A DNA stretch of 64,000 nucleotides from JAUIAI01 sp045106815 (GCA_045106815.1 JBGCFG010000005.1:31849-95848); one strand, 5' to 3'; positions 33,944 through 43,479 are shown, counted from the stretch's first letter. Notes: generated from the sequence alone by a model not told the origin. Translations and numbers: made by a program.

Positions 33944-35305
33944 TCATTGACTTAGGGTCTTGGTCTTGCTGGTCGTATCGAGGGCCCAGGGTGCGTTCAT
34001 CCGGCGACGCTCATCAACGGCTTGCCACTGAGTCCTTAACTCAGCGGCGCCGCCGGTGCACACACCATCCATGGTCGCCGGACCGGTGACATTAGGCAGA
34101 CTCTCTGTGCCCATAAAGCCCGGTGGCAAGGCCTTATCTTCCACGGCTTGCATGGCCTTAAGCAATTGACGACGGTTGGCCATGATGGCTTTGTCGGTTG
34201 TGCCTAGATGCTCTCTCGTGCGATCAGCGATGGGTCCTGGCGACTCTACAGCCCACTGGTCGTGCACATTGATATCTTCGCCCATACCGGTGTATGTCCG
34301 ACTGTCTTGCTCTGCCGCAGAAAAGCCGTACCGGTTGTGTGCGCCGGTGATTGGTGCGTAATCAGGCAGGCGATGCATGGCAAGTCTTTGCGCGAGCATC
34401 GTGGCTTTGTCTACAGGCTCTGCGAAACTCGTGAACAGGGTAAACCAGTAGGTATGAGTGTCATCGACGGGCACATGCCACTGCGTGATCGTCATCGTCT
34501 CTGAGAGCGGCAAGACGATCGCATTAGGAAACAGGCCATTGGTCACGCGCACATGGGTTTTGCCCTCACCCAAATTTCGAAGCGTCGTAAGGCGCAAGCC
34601 AAAGTCGGTTGGCTCTACCTGAATCTCGGGTCGGTCAAACTGCCTGAGCACTTCAATCATGGTGAGTTCTGAGTTGGCAGACTCACTGCGAAATTGTTTG
34701 CCATAGGCCTCTTCTTGCTCACCGTCCTCAAAGAAGCGATGCAAAAATGAGGCATGCGCCGGATCTATGCCTACTTCATGCGCCTGCAGCCAGTTGCAAT
34801 GCCACAGGCCCTTGAACGCAAAAACATGCGAGTCTGGCGCTACAAAGCAATCAAGCGCAGGCAAAGGCGCCGGCGTTTGGTCACCCAACCAGGCGAAGAT
34901 GGCGCCGTTTCGCTCGGTGACCGGATACGCTGTCTGTTGGATCCGCTCGCACAGCTTGCTTCCGAAAGGCTCTGCCGGTGTTTCAAGACACTTACCGGTG
35001 CTGTCAAACAACCAACCATGAAACGGACACCGCAACCCACCCGCTTCAAGCCGCCCGTAAGACAGGTCAGCACCCCGATGTGGGCACGCCCGATCCAGCA
35101 AAGCCGGCTCACCCTGCTCATCGCGGAACAAAACAAGGTTTTGGCCAAGCAAGCGCACGGGGATGACAGGACGTTTGACGCCGTTTTGTAGTGCGTCCAA
35201 CTCGCTACTGAGCGCAACGGGATGCCAATAGTGCCGAAGTAGATGACCTCCGGGCGTACCTAGGCCAACTTCAGTCAGTCGCTGGTTTTGTGAAGCCGAA
35301 ATCAT
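33944..35305 (-). CDS. Rieske non-haem iron oxygenase alpha subunit (phthalate-dioxygenase type)
   Basis: 453 residues. The Rieske centre is C74-x-H76 and C93-x2-H96 (RACPHRGAD, RCPFHGW). The catalytic iron site has the bridging D181 with H184 and H189 in GIDPAHASFLH. The late segment QWAVESPGPIADRTREHLG is typical of phthalate 4,5-dioxygenase-like, alpha-only oxygenases and O/N-demethylases. It would add oxygen to an aromatic or N-alkyl substrate using the ferredoxin encoded downstream. No beta subunit is present, as in this subclass. Confidence 0.87.
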   Translation of the reverse strand: MISASQNQRLTEVGLGTPGGHLLRHYWHPVALSSELDALQNGVKRPVIPVRLLGQNLVLFRDEQGEPALLDRACPHRGADLSYGRLEAGGLRCPFHGWLFDSTGKCLETPAEPFGSKLCERIQQTAYPVTERNGAIFAWLGDQTPAPLPALDCFVAPDSHVFAFKGLWHCNWLQAHEVGIDPAHASFLHRFFEDGEQEEAYGKQFRSESANSELTMIEVLRQFDRPEIQVEPTDFGLRLTTLRNLGEGKTHVRVTNGLFPNAIVLPLSETMTITQWHVPVDDTHTYWFTLFTSFAEPVDKATMLAQRLAMHRLPDYAPITGAHNRYGFSAAEQDSRTYTGMGEDINVHDQWAVESPGPIADRTREHLGTTDKAIMANRRQLLKAMQAVEDKALPPGFMGTESLPNVTGPATMDGVCTGGAAELRTQWQAVDERRRMNAPWALDTTSKTKTLSQ

Positions 35306-35418
35306 GTAAGCGTTGCAGCGCCCATTGCTTGGGCCGTTCTTAACTTAGGGGCTCACAGGTTAGCACCGGCAGCCGGCCCTTCCCAGATCACGTCTGCAGC
35401 GATACCCGCAGCCTATGG

Positions 35419-35673
35419 CTAGTGCAACAACAATGGCTGCTGCATCAGTGACTCAAAAGTACTGAGGTAGTCATCAATTTCTTCTATCGAGGGCTCACCC
35501 TCGGTTAGCTGAGCAACATCTTCACGAAACCGTTCAGCCAATGCGCCACCAATGAAAATTTCACGACGGGCGGCCTTGTCCATGATCTCAAACCCGACCT
35601 GGGCGGGGTTGGCATCGTCCATCAATTCAAACTCAACCACACAATAGATTGGACTGTTGTAGATCATGTTCAT
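35419..35673 (-). CDS. DUF3567 family protein
   Basis: 84 residues from the ATG at 35673 (MNMIYNSPIYCVVEF). The C-terminal half, with EIMDKAARREIFIGGALAE and SIEEIDDYLSTFESLMQQP, is the conserved core of DUF3567, a family I know from Burkholderiales. Function is unknown. It lies 113 bp upstream of the Rieske gene on the same strand but may be an independent transcript. Confidence 0.8.
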   Translation of the reverse strand: MNMIYNSPIYCVVEFELMDDANPAQVGFEIMDKAARREIFIGGALAERFREDVAQLTEGEPSIEEIDDYLSTFESLMQQPLLLH

Positions 35674-36090
35674 TAACTTCTCCAAATGGTGAGCCACAAA
35701 ACTGTCGGCTACCGTCTAGTTCAGGCCTCGAACTGAGAAAACAAGCGCAGCGCCCGCAAATGCTTTTTTTGCGGGGATGTGACAGTAACGCTGAGCGCTT
35801 GATGCCGGTGCACATTTGTTCACGCTTAGGCGTGATTCGTTCAATCTCACCGCGCTAGCGGCTAGGGGGCGGCATAGATGACGGCACAATTCCGGCGCAT
35901 TTCCGGCGAATTTGCCCTGAAACCCTAGGCGATAACCCGAAACAAAATGTAAACTCGAAGCAACTGTCTTCTGTAAGACAGGGCGACTTAAACAAGCGAG
36001 TGAGGAGCCATCTGGTGCCTCAGCGTATGCCCGCCGCGCCGATAGTGCGCGCCAATTTCGCCAGTTATTCACCTTTCCCAAGGACTAGCC
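35674..36090. other. Intergenic region between DUF3567 and the RTX protein
   Basis: About 417 bp between divergently transcribed genes, so it should hold both promoters. An inverted repeat CCCGCAAA / TTTGCGGG (35753-35760 / 35768-35775) and a doubled TTCCGGCG near 35890-35910 are visible. I see no further gene; a 121-codon minus-strand frame here has no family character. Confidence 0.4.
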
Positions 36091-38286
36091 ATGGCTTTAG
36101 CTCTCGAAATCACCCAACCCGATCAAAGTATTGTCAGCAAACCGCTGGCGTCAGGTGCAGCTAAGTACGTTGCCCAGGCTGGCGAGAAATTTCGGATCGT
36201 GGATGAGAACGGGCAGCCAATAGATGGCATCACGGCCATTCGAGAGGGCCAAAACCTAGTTCTTCATGGACTGCCGGAAACCGACAAACTAGAGCTAACC
36301 GATTTTTTTGAGCATTGTGAAAACGATGATCAAACCTGTGTGCTGACGATGCCAGATGGACAAGTCATCAACGCGTCTCATGATGCGCCCCTGCTCATCG
36401 CGCAAAGCAGCTCTGCAACCAAAACCGATGCCACAGCAACAACACCGTCAGTGACGGTCGAAGAAGCAGCGGGTAACCCGGCGATGGAGACAAGCACCAT
36501 TGCCCTGGGCGCGATAGGTGGCTTGCTGGTAGCGGGCGGCTTGAGCAGCGGCGGCAGCGATGACCCTGCGCCGATAGACAACACACCCCCAGCGACCACT
36601 GCGCCTGCCGCTTCGCTTGAGGGCAGTGATCTCACCCTCACCGCTGCTGAAGCCGCGAATGGCGTCACGGTTAACGGTACCGCCGAACCCAACAGCGTGA
36701 TCGTAGTGATGATTGGTGATGTCTCGGTTGAAACGGTCGCTGATGGAAACGGTCAATACACGGCGACGGTTGATGGTGCCTCCCTGCCTGCGGACGGGAC
36801 CTATCCTGTCACGGTGACGTCCAGCGGACCAGGCGGCAACAGCGCGCCGGAGACCACATCCATTGGCGAAGTCACGATAGATACCGCGTCAGGCGGCAAC
36901 CTTGCAGTCACCGATGCAGCGGCAACCACCTTGAGTGGCTTTGCTGGCGATGATGTGCTCGTTGGTGGTAACTCGGTCAGCGTCGCTAACGGTGACTTCA
37001 ATACATGGGATCTCACAGGTTACAACTCGGACGGCAACCTCAACAGCACAGCCTCTGGGCTTGTCTATGACCCAACGACAGCTGTGACGCCAGACAGCTC
37101 CATTCAAATCGATACTGTGCCGGGTAACCCTGGACAACCTAATATTGGCTGGTCGATATTGGCTGACCAAGACCCCGGCGGCAACGCACCCCTCACGGGG
37201 CTGGGCGATGTCGGGCGCAATGGATTTGAAGACGGTACCTCGGGTAACTCGCGCAACTTCGCAAGAATTGAACTCATCACCGATGATGTGAATCCAGGAA
37301 GCTACCTGTGGGAAACCGTGACCTCGAATGAAAGCGGTGGCGGTGGCCTGACCCAAACCCTGGACACCATCGCCGGTCAGGACTACACGCTGAGCATGGA
37401 TGTTGTGTCACCCACCAGCACGGGTCGACCGAGCGACAGCCATCAAACAGCGGGCACATCTATCGAAGTGCGCTGGGGCAATGAAACGATCGCCTTTTTT
37501 GATGCGACCGCTAATAGTGATGTCGGCGCCTGGGTGACCACAGGCGGGCTGGTTGCGCCTACTGTTGAAGGCGGCACCTGGACGTTTTCCAATTTGACTG
37601 CTGATGCAACTCAGACCGAGTTAAGCCTCATTGCCTATGAACGCTATGGCGACAGGAGCAACGCGTTTAACGATGGTGTTGGACTTCGAATCGGTAATGT
37701 TTCGGTGACCGGGGCCGCCGGGGCGGCTGACCAGATCATTAGCGGTGGGGCCGGTAGCGATTTGATCTACGGACAAGACGGTAACGACGTACTCTATGGC
37801 GGAACGGCTAGTACCCCCGACACTGCAACCGATGTCTTCGTGTTCAGCATGCAAATGGACAATGGCACCAACACGATCGCCGACTTCGATGTCAACGCTG
37901 ACCGCATCACACTGGTTGATGTCCGGGATGTTGATTCGACCGGCACCCTGTTGCCCGGCGATACCCGCAGCTTTACCGATGACGTGGGTGGCACGGAGGG
38001 CGCAGACGGTACTGCGACGGGCGAGTCCCTTACCAACACCAACAACATCAACGTGAACGACTTACTCGCAAGCGGCGAGCAATCGATTTCTGTGGCTGAA
38101 AGTGGTGGCAACACCGTGTTGACCATGACAGGGGAAGGCGGCGCAGACCTGGGCAGTGTGACCCTCACGGGTGTGACAGGTCAGGTCGGTGCAGACGACT
38201 CAGCCTCATTGAATAATCTGATCAATGCCGGCTTACTCACATTCACGTCAGACCCATTCAGCAACCAGTTGCAGGCGACCGTTTAA
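36091..38286 (+). CDS. RTX-type secreted protein with BapA-like prefix
   Basis: 731 residues, no Sec signal. The N-terminal 110 residues resemble the BapA/large-adhesin prefix (ITAIREGQNLVLHGLPETD, then an acidic FFEH segment). A Gly/Ala-rich hydrophobic stretch (about 133-152) and one Ig-like repeat follow. An RTX-like unit GFAGDDVLVGG at about 282-292 is followed by 260 residues of beta-rich sequence (starting NGDFNTWDL) and then calcium repeats GGAGSDLIYGQDGNDVLYGG at 552-571. The C-terminus looks like a type I secretion target domain. It is probably exported by a TolC-type system not in this window. A BapA-type adhesin role is inferred. Confidence 0.72.
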   Translation: MALALEITQPDQSIVSKPLASGAAKYVAQAGEKFRIVDENGQPIDGITAIREGQNLVLHGLPETDKLELTDFFEHCENDDQTCVLTMPDGQVINASHDAPLLIAQSSSATKTDATATTPSVTVEEAAGNPAMETSTIALGAIGGLLVAGGLSSGGSDDPAPIDNTPPATTAPAASLEGSDLTLTAAEAANGVTVNGTAEPNSVIVVMIGDVSVETVADGNGQYTATVDGASLPADGTYPVTVTSSGPGGNSAPETTSIGEVTIDTASGGNLAVTDAAATTLSGFAGDDVLVGGNSVSVANGDFNTWDLTGYNSDGNLNSTASGLVYDPTTAVTPDSSIQIDTVPGNPGQPNIGWSILADQDPGGNAPLTGLGDVGRNGFEDGTSGNSRNFARIELITDDVNPGSYLWETVTSNESGGGGLTQTLDTIAGQDYTLSMDVVSPTSTGRPSDSHQTAGTSIEVRWGNETIAFFDATANSDVGAWVTTGGLVAPTVEGGTWTFSNLTADATQTELSLIAYERYGDRSNAFNDGVGLRIGNVSVTGAAGAADQIISGGAGSDLIYGQDGNDVLYGGTASTPDTATDVFVFSMQMDNGTNTIADFDVNADRITLVDVRDVDSTGTLLPGDTRSFTDDVGGTEGADGTATGESLTNTNNINVNDLLASGEQSISVAESGGNTVLTMTGEGGADLGSVTLTGVTGQVGADDSASLNNLINAGLLTFTSDPFSNQLQATV

Positions 38287-38314
38287 CCTAACTGACGGGT
38301 CAGCAGCCATTGGC

Positions 38315-38349
38315 AAAAAAAATGCTCGCATCCCTGCGAGCATTTTTTT
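38315..38349. terminator. Bidirectional rho-independent terminator
   Basis: An A-tract and ATGCTCGCA pair with TGCGAGCAT and a T-tract (stem about 16 bp including the A/T flanks, loop TCCC). It separates the convergent RTX-protein and response-regulator genes and should work in both directions. Confidence 0.9.
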
Positions 38350-38376
38350 CGTCTGATTCGCGTTTGGCTAACGCAA

Positions 38377-39189
38377 CTAACCGCCGCGATTGCGATAGGC
38401 GCCGCGCGCTAAATCAATCCCCAGCTGCTTAAGCTTTCGGTATAGGTGAGTTCGCTCAAGCCCTGTTTTTTCTGCCACCCGGGTCATCGAGCCATGTTCA
38501 CGCGTGAGGTGATGCTCAAAATAAACCCGTTCAAAAGCATCTCGCGCTTCGCGTAGCGGTATATCCAGCGGCAAATCAAATGCCGCCACAAACCCTGGCC
38601 GGCTGTGCGGCAGGTTGGGGTTACCGTAACCATGTTCAACACCTTGCGGATGATAGGTCTGAACATTCATGTTGCCCCCCGCTGGCGCTGATGCCACTGG
38701 CGCAGCCTGAACCGGCCGGGCGGGTGCAGCATTGGCATTGGCGGCAGCCGCCGCCGCGGCTGGGTTGGCCTGCGGATACGGCCGGGTATACATGCCGTTG
38801 GCGATCGCAGCAGGGTTGGGTGCCCGGTTCCGCTGCAGCCCCGACTCCACAGCAGACAAGAGCTTCTGCAGCGTAATGGGCTTCTCAAGAAAATCGAGTG
38901 CGCCAATACGGGTGGCCTCAACCGCGGTGTCGATCGTGGCATGCCCCGACATCATGATCACCGGCATTGTGAGCTGGCCAGAGGTTGCCCATTCTTTGAG
39001 CAGTGTCACGCCATCAGTGTCGGGCATCCAGATGTCTAGAAGTACGAGATCTACCTGGCTCTTTTCGCGGATTTCGCGTGCCTGGGTAGCACTGTCCGCC
39101 AACAGCACCACATGACCTTCATCTCCGAGTATTTCAGAGAGCAGCTCACGGATACCGATTTCGTCGTCGACTACGAGTATCTCCGCCAT
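38377..39189 (-). CDS. Response regulator of NtrX type lacking the AAA+ domain
   Basis: 270 residues. Receiver domain with acidic pocket D8/D9, phosphoacceptor D52 (LLDIWMPD) and the conserved EKP lysine. A roughly 90-residue Ala/Pro/Asn-rich linker replaces the sigma-54-interacting AAA+ domain, then a Fis-type helix-turn-helix (TGLERTHLYRKLKQLGI). Without AAA+ it cannot activate sigma-54 promoters in the usual way and should act as a simple activator or repressor. It lies 5 bp after the kinase gene and is its likely partner. Confidence 0.85.
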   Translation of the reverse strand: MAEILVVDDEIGIRELLSEILGDEGHVVLLADSATQAREIREKSQVDLVLLDIWMPDTDGVTLLKEWATSGQLTMPVIMMSGHATIDTAVEATRIGALDFLEKPITLQKLLSAVESGLQRNRAPNPAAIANGMYTRPYPQANPAAAAAAANANAAPARPVQAAPVASAPAGGNMNVQTYHPQGVEHGYGNPNLPHSRPGFVAAFDLPLDIPLREARDAFERVYFEHHLTREHGSMTRVAEKTGLERTHLYRKLKQLGIDLARGAYRNRGG

Positions 39190-39194
39190 GAATC

Positions 39195-41567
39195 CTATGC
39201 GTTTGTTTCTCGCGATTGCAGTGGTACGGGATTGTCCACGCTTTTAGCGAGTTTGGAAAATACGATGGCAACCTGGGCCCCTTGGCCGGTCGTGCCGGTG
39301 TCCTTGTCTGCTGCCGAAACCATTACAGGATCGCCGCCAGCATCTTGTGGATTATTTAAATTAGCTACTTCGATTCTAGCCCCATGTTCGTCTGCAATTT
39401 TTTTGACAATTGCAAGACCCAATCCGGTTCCCCTGGCCTTGCCGGTCACATACGGTTCGAACAAACGACCCAGCAGGGCTTTGGGGAAGCCCGGACCATT
39501 GTCGCGCACGGTCAATCGGATGGCTGCCTGCCCGCCGCCAGTGGTCATTGGTTCGGTTGTCACGATCACGCTTGCGTGCTCCGATTGCTCAGTCGCTTCC
39601 AGTGCATTCTTTATCAGATTGTGTATCAATTGTCGCAACTGCGTACGATCACCCATAACGGCGGCCAAATCCTGGCCTAGCCGGCTCTTGGGTTTGGCTC
39701 GGCCCTGAGCCTCGGTTTGATAAAGCGTCAAGACATCTTCGATCAGGCTGTTGAGATCAAGAGGCTCCAGATTGGCGGCTGGCAGACGAGCATAGTCCCT
39801 GAATTCATCCACCATTTCTTTAAGCGCGCCCACCTGATTGACGATGGTGGTGGCGCTGCGCTCAAGCAGGCTACCGTCGGCCTCATCAGCTAGCTTGGGC
39901 TTCAGTTTAAGCAGCATGCGCTCGGCGGACAGCTGGATCGGCGTGAGTGGATTCTTGATTTCGTGGGCCATTCGCCTGGCCACCTCAGCCCACGTATTGG
40001 CGCGTTGAGCGGATATCAGTTCGGTAATCTCATCAAAAACGATGACATACCCCACCCGCCTCTCAGGCAATATTGAGCCCCGAGCGACGATCGTGGTGTC
40101 GGCTTTAAGATTGACACCAGGCACATCTCCCTGGCCAATGATCGGCTCTGGCGGACGTGAGTGGAGGGTGAACTGTCGCTGCCAGCTCGCATCTCCGGCC
40201 TCGGCCTGATCGCTAAACGCCTGGCGAATGTCATCGGCAATCTCAGCCAGTGGCTCAATCAGCGCGATAGGTTCATCCAGATGCTCAAACGTGCTGATGC
40301 CCAGCACGCGCTCAGCCCCTTGATTGGCGAGGGTCAGGCGAAACTCTGAATCCAGCACCAGCACTCCCGCAGTCAGGTTCGACAGCACGCTTTCCAATCG
40401 GGCGTTCACTTGTTCAAGTTCATGCTGGTTGCGATCAACCATCATGCGAGCTTCTTCGAGTTGGCGGGTCATGGCATTAAATGACTGCGTTAAAACGCCA
40501 AGCTCACTGCGGCCGGAATAGTCTTTAACCGGTCGAAAGTCACCCTCGGCAACAGCGCGCGTGCCTGCCGCCAACATCGAGAGTGGGCCCGTTAACCAGC
40601 CTGACAGCAAAAACGCCGAGGCGATTGCCGCGAATGCGGTGAGGATGAAGATCAGCGTTAATGTCACGCGAAACAACTGCTTCAGCGCTGAGCGCGATTC
40701 CAGCAATTGCAAATAGCCTGCTCGGCCCTGCGCAATCGCATCGGCACTTTCAGCAAGAGCACTTGGTACCGGTTGCAATAGTTGCAGAAAATGCGAGCCG
40801 TCCGCGCGTCCGCTCACCCGGCCTATGGGCACGATCACCCGTAGCTTGAGAGAAGCATCTCCGCGGTTGGGGTCTCCCGTTTCATACTCGCCGTAGACAC
40901 CCGTCATGCGGGCACGCGTGAGCTGCACCTCTTCAGGCAGATCAGGCACCAGTGGATCAAAGCGACTCCCCTCTGAAACCACGATCCGACCACGCGAGGT
41001 CACGATGGCGGCGGAGGGCACCGCGTTCTGCGCTCGCAACCGTGACAGCCGGGAAGGCCAGAGCTGCGGATTGGAGAAGTCGAGCTCTGCCGCCATAGCA
41101 CGCGCTTTTGCCTGGGTATCATCGCGAATATTGTCCATCGCCGCGCGCCCCATCGTCAGGCCAGACTCAAGCGCTCTGCCCAAAGGCACATCAAACCAGG
41201 ACTCAATAGAGCGCCCGACAAATGCAACAGCAACCAGGTAAATAAGTAACACGGGCAGCAGGGTCATCAGGCTGAAAGACAGTGCCATACGCGCCATCAG
41301 ACGAGTGCCAAACAAGCCCCTACGATAACGCTGCACCAGTCGGCGGAGCAATTCAAGGACGAGCACAAACAGCCCTGCTGCCACTCCCACAGTGAGCCAG
41401 AACAGCAGCGAATACGCTTGCTGAAAATACTGCGTGTTGGCAGTCGCCGTCGCGAGGAGCGCGAGCAGCACCATAGCCAGCGCTGCAGCGCCGATCAGGG
41501 CAACTCGCAGTAAGCGGCCTACGGCAGCTTTGTCGGTGTCCCTGGGGTCACCTTGAAGCGCATCCAT
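39195..41567 (-). CDS. ntrY: NtrY-type sensor histidine kinase
   Basis: 790 residues. Two N-terminal membrane segments, a third with a large periplasmic sensor, a fourth before HAMP, a PAS domain (about 410-520), HisKA with phospho-His H535 (RRMAHEIKNPLTP), and an HATPase domain with DNGPGFP and GTGLGLAIVKKI. Length and order match NtrY. It probably phosphorylates the adjacent response regulator; in relatives the pair responds to nitrogen status or envelope/redox signals. The start overlaps the DUF4390 gene by about 49 bp. Confidence 0.88.
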   Translation of the reverse strand: MDALQGDPRDTDKAAVGRLLRVALIGAAALAMVLLALLATATANTQYFQQAYSLLFWLTVGVAAGLFVLVLELLRRLVQRYRRGLFGTRLMARMALSFSLMTLLPVLLIYLVAVAFVGRSIESWFDVPLGRALESGLTMGRAAMDNIRDDTQAKARAMAAELDFSNPQLWPSRLSRLRAQNAVPSAAIVTSRGRIVVSEGSRFDPLVPDLPEEVQLTRARMTGVYGEYETGDPNRGDASLKLRVIVPIGRVSGRADGSHFLQLLQPVPSALAESADAIAQGRAGYLQLLESRSALKQLFRVTLTLIFILTAFAAIASAFLLSGWLTGPLSMLAAGTRAVAEGDFRPVKDYSGRSELGVLTQSFNAMTRQLEEARMMVDRNQHELEQVNARLESVLSNLTAGVLVLDSEFRLTLANQGAERVLGISTFEHLDEPIALIEPLAEIADDIRQAFSDQAEAGDASWQRQFTLHSRPPEPIIGQGDVPGVNLKADTTIVARGSILPERRVGYVIVFDEITELISAQRANTWAEVARRMAHEIKNPLTPIQLSAERMLLKLKPKLADEADGSLLERSATTIVNQVGALKEMVDEFRDYARLPAANLEPLDLNSLIEDVLTLYQTEAQGRAKPKSRLGQDLAAVMGDRTQLRQLIHNLIKNALEATEQSEHASVIVTTEPMTTGGGQAAIRLTVRDNGPGFPKALLGRLFEPYVTGKARGTGLGLAIVKKIADEHGARIEVANLNNPQDAGGDPVMVSAADKDTGTTGQGAQVAIVFSKLAKSVDNPVPLQSRETNA

Positions 41568-42103
41568 GGTGCGTCTAGATTCCAGTCTTGGTTAGTCAAT
41601 ACGTCGATTTGTAGTGGCCCGGGTAGCCGGCTCGAATCGAGCCTCATCCTGAGCGCAGCGTCATAGGTCTGATCCGGGTCGAGCGGAACACCTTGCAGGA
41701 CCGACCAGCCTCTGATTCGGGAAAGCGATGCAATCGCATCTTCGACTGCAACAAACTCCTGCGGATAACCAGAGCGGGTCAATCGGTACCGGCGTGTGAT
41801 GGGATGATAGGCCAGCCGATAATTCTGCGATTGCGCTGTCATCTGCTTGTCCGTCCAATACCAGCGGGATTCGCTTAGTTCGAACTCAACAACGAAATAG
41901 ATCGGCACACCCACATCGAGCACGTCTTTGATGCGTGCTGAAAGGGGCAAATAGAAGTCGGCCGAAAGCTGCCAACCCACGCCATCGGCCGCCGGCTGCA
42001 TTTGCACGGTCGTGACTTCGATGCTGTTCGCTGCACGGGCGTCGCGCTCCGCTGTTGCCAGCGCGACGGTTACCGCCAGCGCCAGGAAGAGACGGGCGAT
42101 CAC
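41519..42103 (-). CDS. DUF4390 exported protein
   Basis: 194 residues with a signal peptide (MIARLFLALAVTVALATA, cleavage near ARA). The mature part matches the DUF4390 pattern: QLSADFYLPLSARIKDVLD, PIYFVVEFEL, YHPITRRYRL. This is a periplasmic beta-rich protein usually encoded between rsmB and ntrY in betaproteobacteria. Its function is unknown. It overlaps both neighbours (4 bp with rsmB, 49 bp with ntrY), so the set is one operon. Confidence 0.82.
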   Translation of the reverse strand: MIARLFLALAVTVALATAERDARAANSIEVTTVQMQPAADGVGWQLSADFYLPLSARIKDVLDVGVPIYFVVEFELSESRWYWTDKQMTAQSQNYRLAYHPITRRYRLTRSGYPQEFVAVEDAIASLSRIRGWSVLQGVPLDPDQTYDAALRMRLDSSRLPGPLQIDVLTNQDWNLDAPWMRFKVTPGTPTKLP

Positions 42104-43473
42104 ACCAACTTTTCAATAAGCGCGTAGAAGAAGCCATCGTGATCGAGCCGCGGCCCTTGATGCGGCAGCAGCTGATCGATTGGCGAGACGTCGCCCGAAA
42201 GGCCAAGACACCCCATTAGGGGGACCCGACGCGCTGTTGGTTCTGCATTCAAGAAGTGGTTAGCTACTCCCTCCCCCTCTGCACAGAACACCGAGCACGT
42301 GACATAAAGCAATTTACCACCGGGCTTGAGCGTGGGCCAAAGTCCAGCGAGGATTTTGGTTTGTATCGCTCCAAGTGTCTCGATATCGCGACGCTGACGC
42401 AGCCAGCGGATCTCCGGATGCCGTCTGACGATCCCAGAAGCTGTGCAAGGGGCATCCACCAGAATCCGGTCGAATGGCTGCCCGTCCCACCAGTCAGCGG
42501 GCCTGGCGGCATCACCAACGCGGCAAACAGCATGGTCACTCAAACCCAAGCGATCGAGATTCTGGGCAACCCGATCAAGTCGTGATGCATCACTATCCAA
42601 TGCCAGCAAAGGCGCCGAGGCGGGATCTGCCTCATTTGGGTTATGCGCAGCAATGCGTTGCTCAAGTATGTGAGCCGTCTTGCCACCGGGCGCTGCGCAC
42701 GCGTCGAGCACCCGATCGCCTGCCTGCACATTTAGGAGGGGAGCCGCCAACTGAGCGCCAGCATCCTGAACCGACACCATGCCGCTTTCAAATCCGGGCA
42801 GACGTTGAACATCTACCGCCTGCTCTAGCCGCACGGCCAGGGGGCCGATTGCTTGCCCACTAAGACCGACACTCTCAAGCTGGGCCAGATACTTCTCGAC
42901 ACTGGTTTGCAGCGCATTAACGCGCAAGGTCAGTGGACCTGGCTGGTCAGATATCTCGAGCACCTGCTGCCAGCGCGTTGGGTACTGCTTTTGTAGTTGC
43001 TCAATCCACCAGCGCGGAAAATTCCAACGCGCCTCGGGTATCTTGCCAGTGCTGTTAATAAGCACCGCCTGCTCACGCAGAAAACGCCGCAGCACGGCAT
43101 TGATCAAACCGCCGGCGGGCCGGGTAGCAGACATCAGCCGCGCAGCAGACACCGCCTGATCTACAACAACATGCACTTCGCGCATTGGCCAGACTATTTG
43201 CTCCAGAGCAACCAGTTGCAAAGCCAGTACAGAAGGCTGAGGCGTTTTACGATTCAACTTGCCAAGGATTTCGCGTAGCCGGCCCAAACGTCTAATCGTT
43301 TGATAGGCCATATCGCGAATCGCAGCGCGCGACTTGCCGGGCACTGCCGCTCTGCGCTGACTATCAAGGGCAAGCGGCTCCTCAGGCAGTGTGTGACCAA
43401 GCAATACTTGCTCAACAGAACGGGCTGCGTGAGCTATTTCATGCGCAAGCGCCAGTCGGTTTTGATCAGTCAA
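42100..43473 (-). CDS. rsmB: 16S rRNA m5C967 methyltransferase
   Basis: 457 residues. An N-terminal NusB-like RNA-binding domain (about 1-150) is followed by the SAM-dependent methyltransferase: DACAAPGGKTAHIL, DAPCTASGIVRRHP with the second catalytic Cys region, and TCSVFCAEGE. It modifies C967 of 16S rRNA. It is 6 bp after htpX on the same strand. Confidence 0.93.
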   Translation of the reverse strand: MTDQNRLALAHEIAHAARSVEQVLLGHTLPEEPLALDSQRRAAVPGKSRAAIRDMAYQTIRRLGRLREILGKLNRKTPQPSVLALQLVALEQIVWPMREVHVVVDQAVSAARLMSATRPAGGLINAVLRRFLREQAVLINSTGKIPEARWNFPRWWIEQLQKQYPTRWQQVLEISDQPGPLTLRVNALQTSVEKYLAQLESVGLSGQAIGPLAVRLEQAVDVQRLPGFESGMVSVQDAGAQLAAPLLNVQAGDRVLDACAAPGGKTAHILEQRIAAHNPNEADPASAPLLALDSDASRLDRVAQNLDRLGLSDHAVCRVGDAARPADWWDGQPFDRILVDAPCTASGIVRRHPEIRWLRQRRDIETLGAIQTKILAGLWPTLKPGGKLLYVTCSVFCAEGEGVANHFLNAEPTARRVPLMGCLGLSGDVSPIDQLLPHQGPRLDHDGFFYALIEKLV

Positions 43474-43479
43474 TTCGCA

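Noticed and set aside
35753..35775. Possible terminator hairpin CCCGCAAA/TTTGCGGG
   Set aside because: It lies before, not after, a gene and lacks a T-tract outside the stem.
35716..36081. A 121-codon minus-strand frame in the DUF3567-RTX gap
   Set aside because: No signal peptide or family pattern, poor start context; it covers the presumed promoter region.
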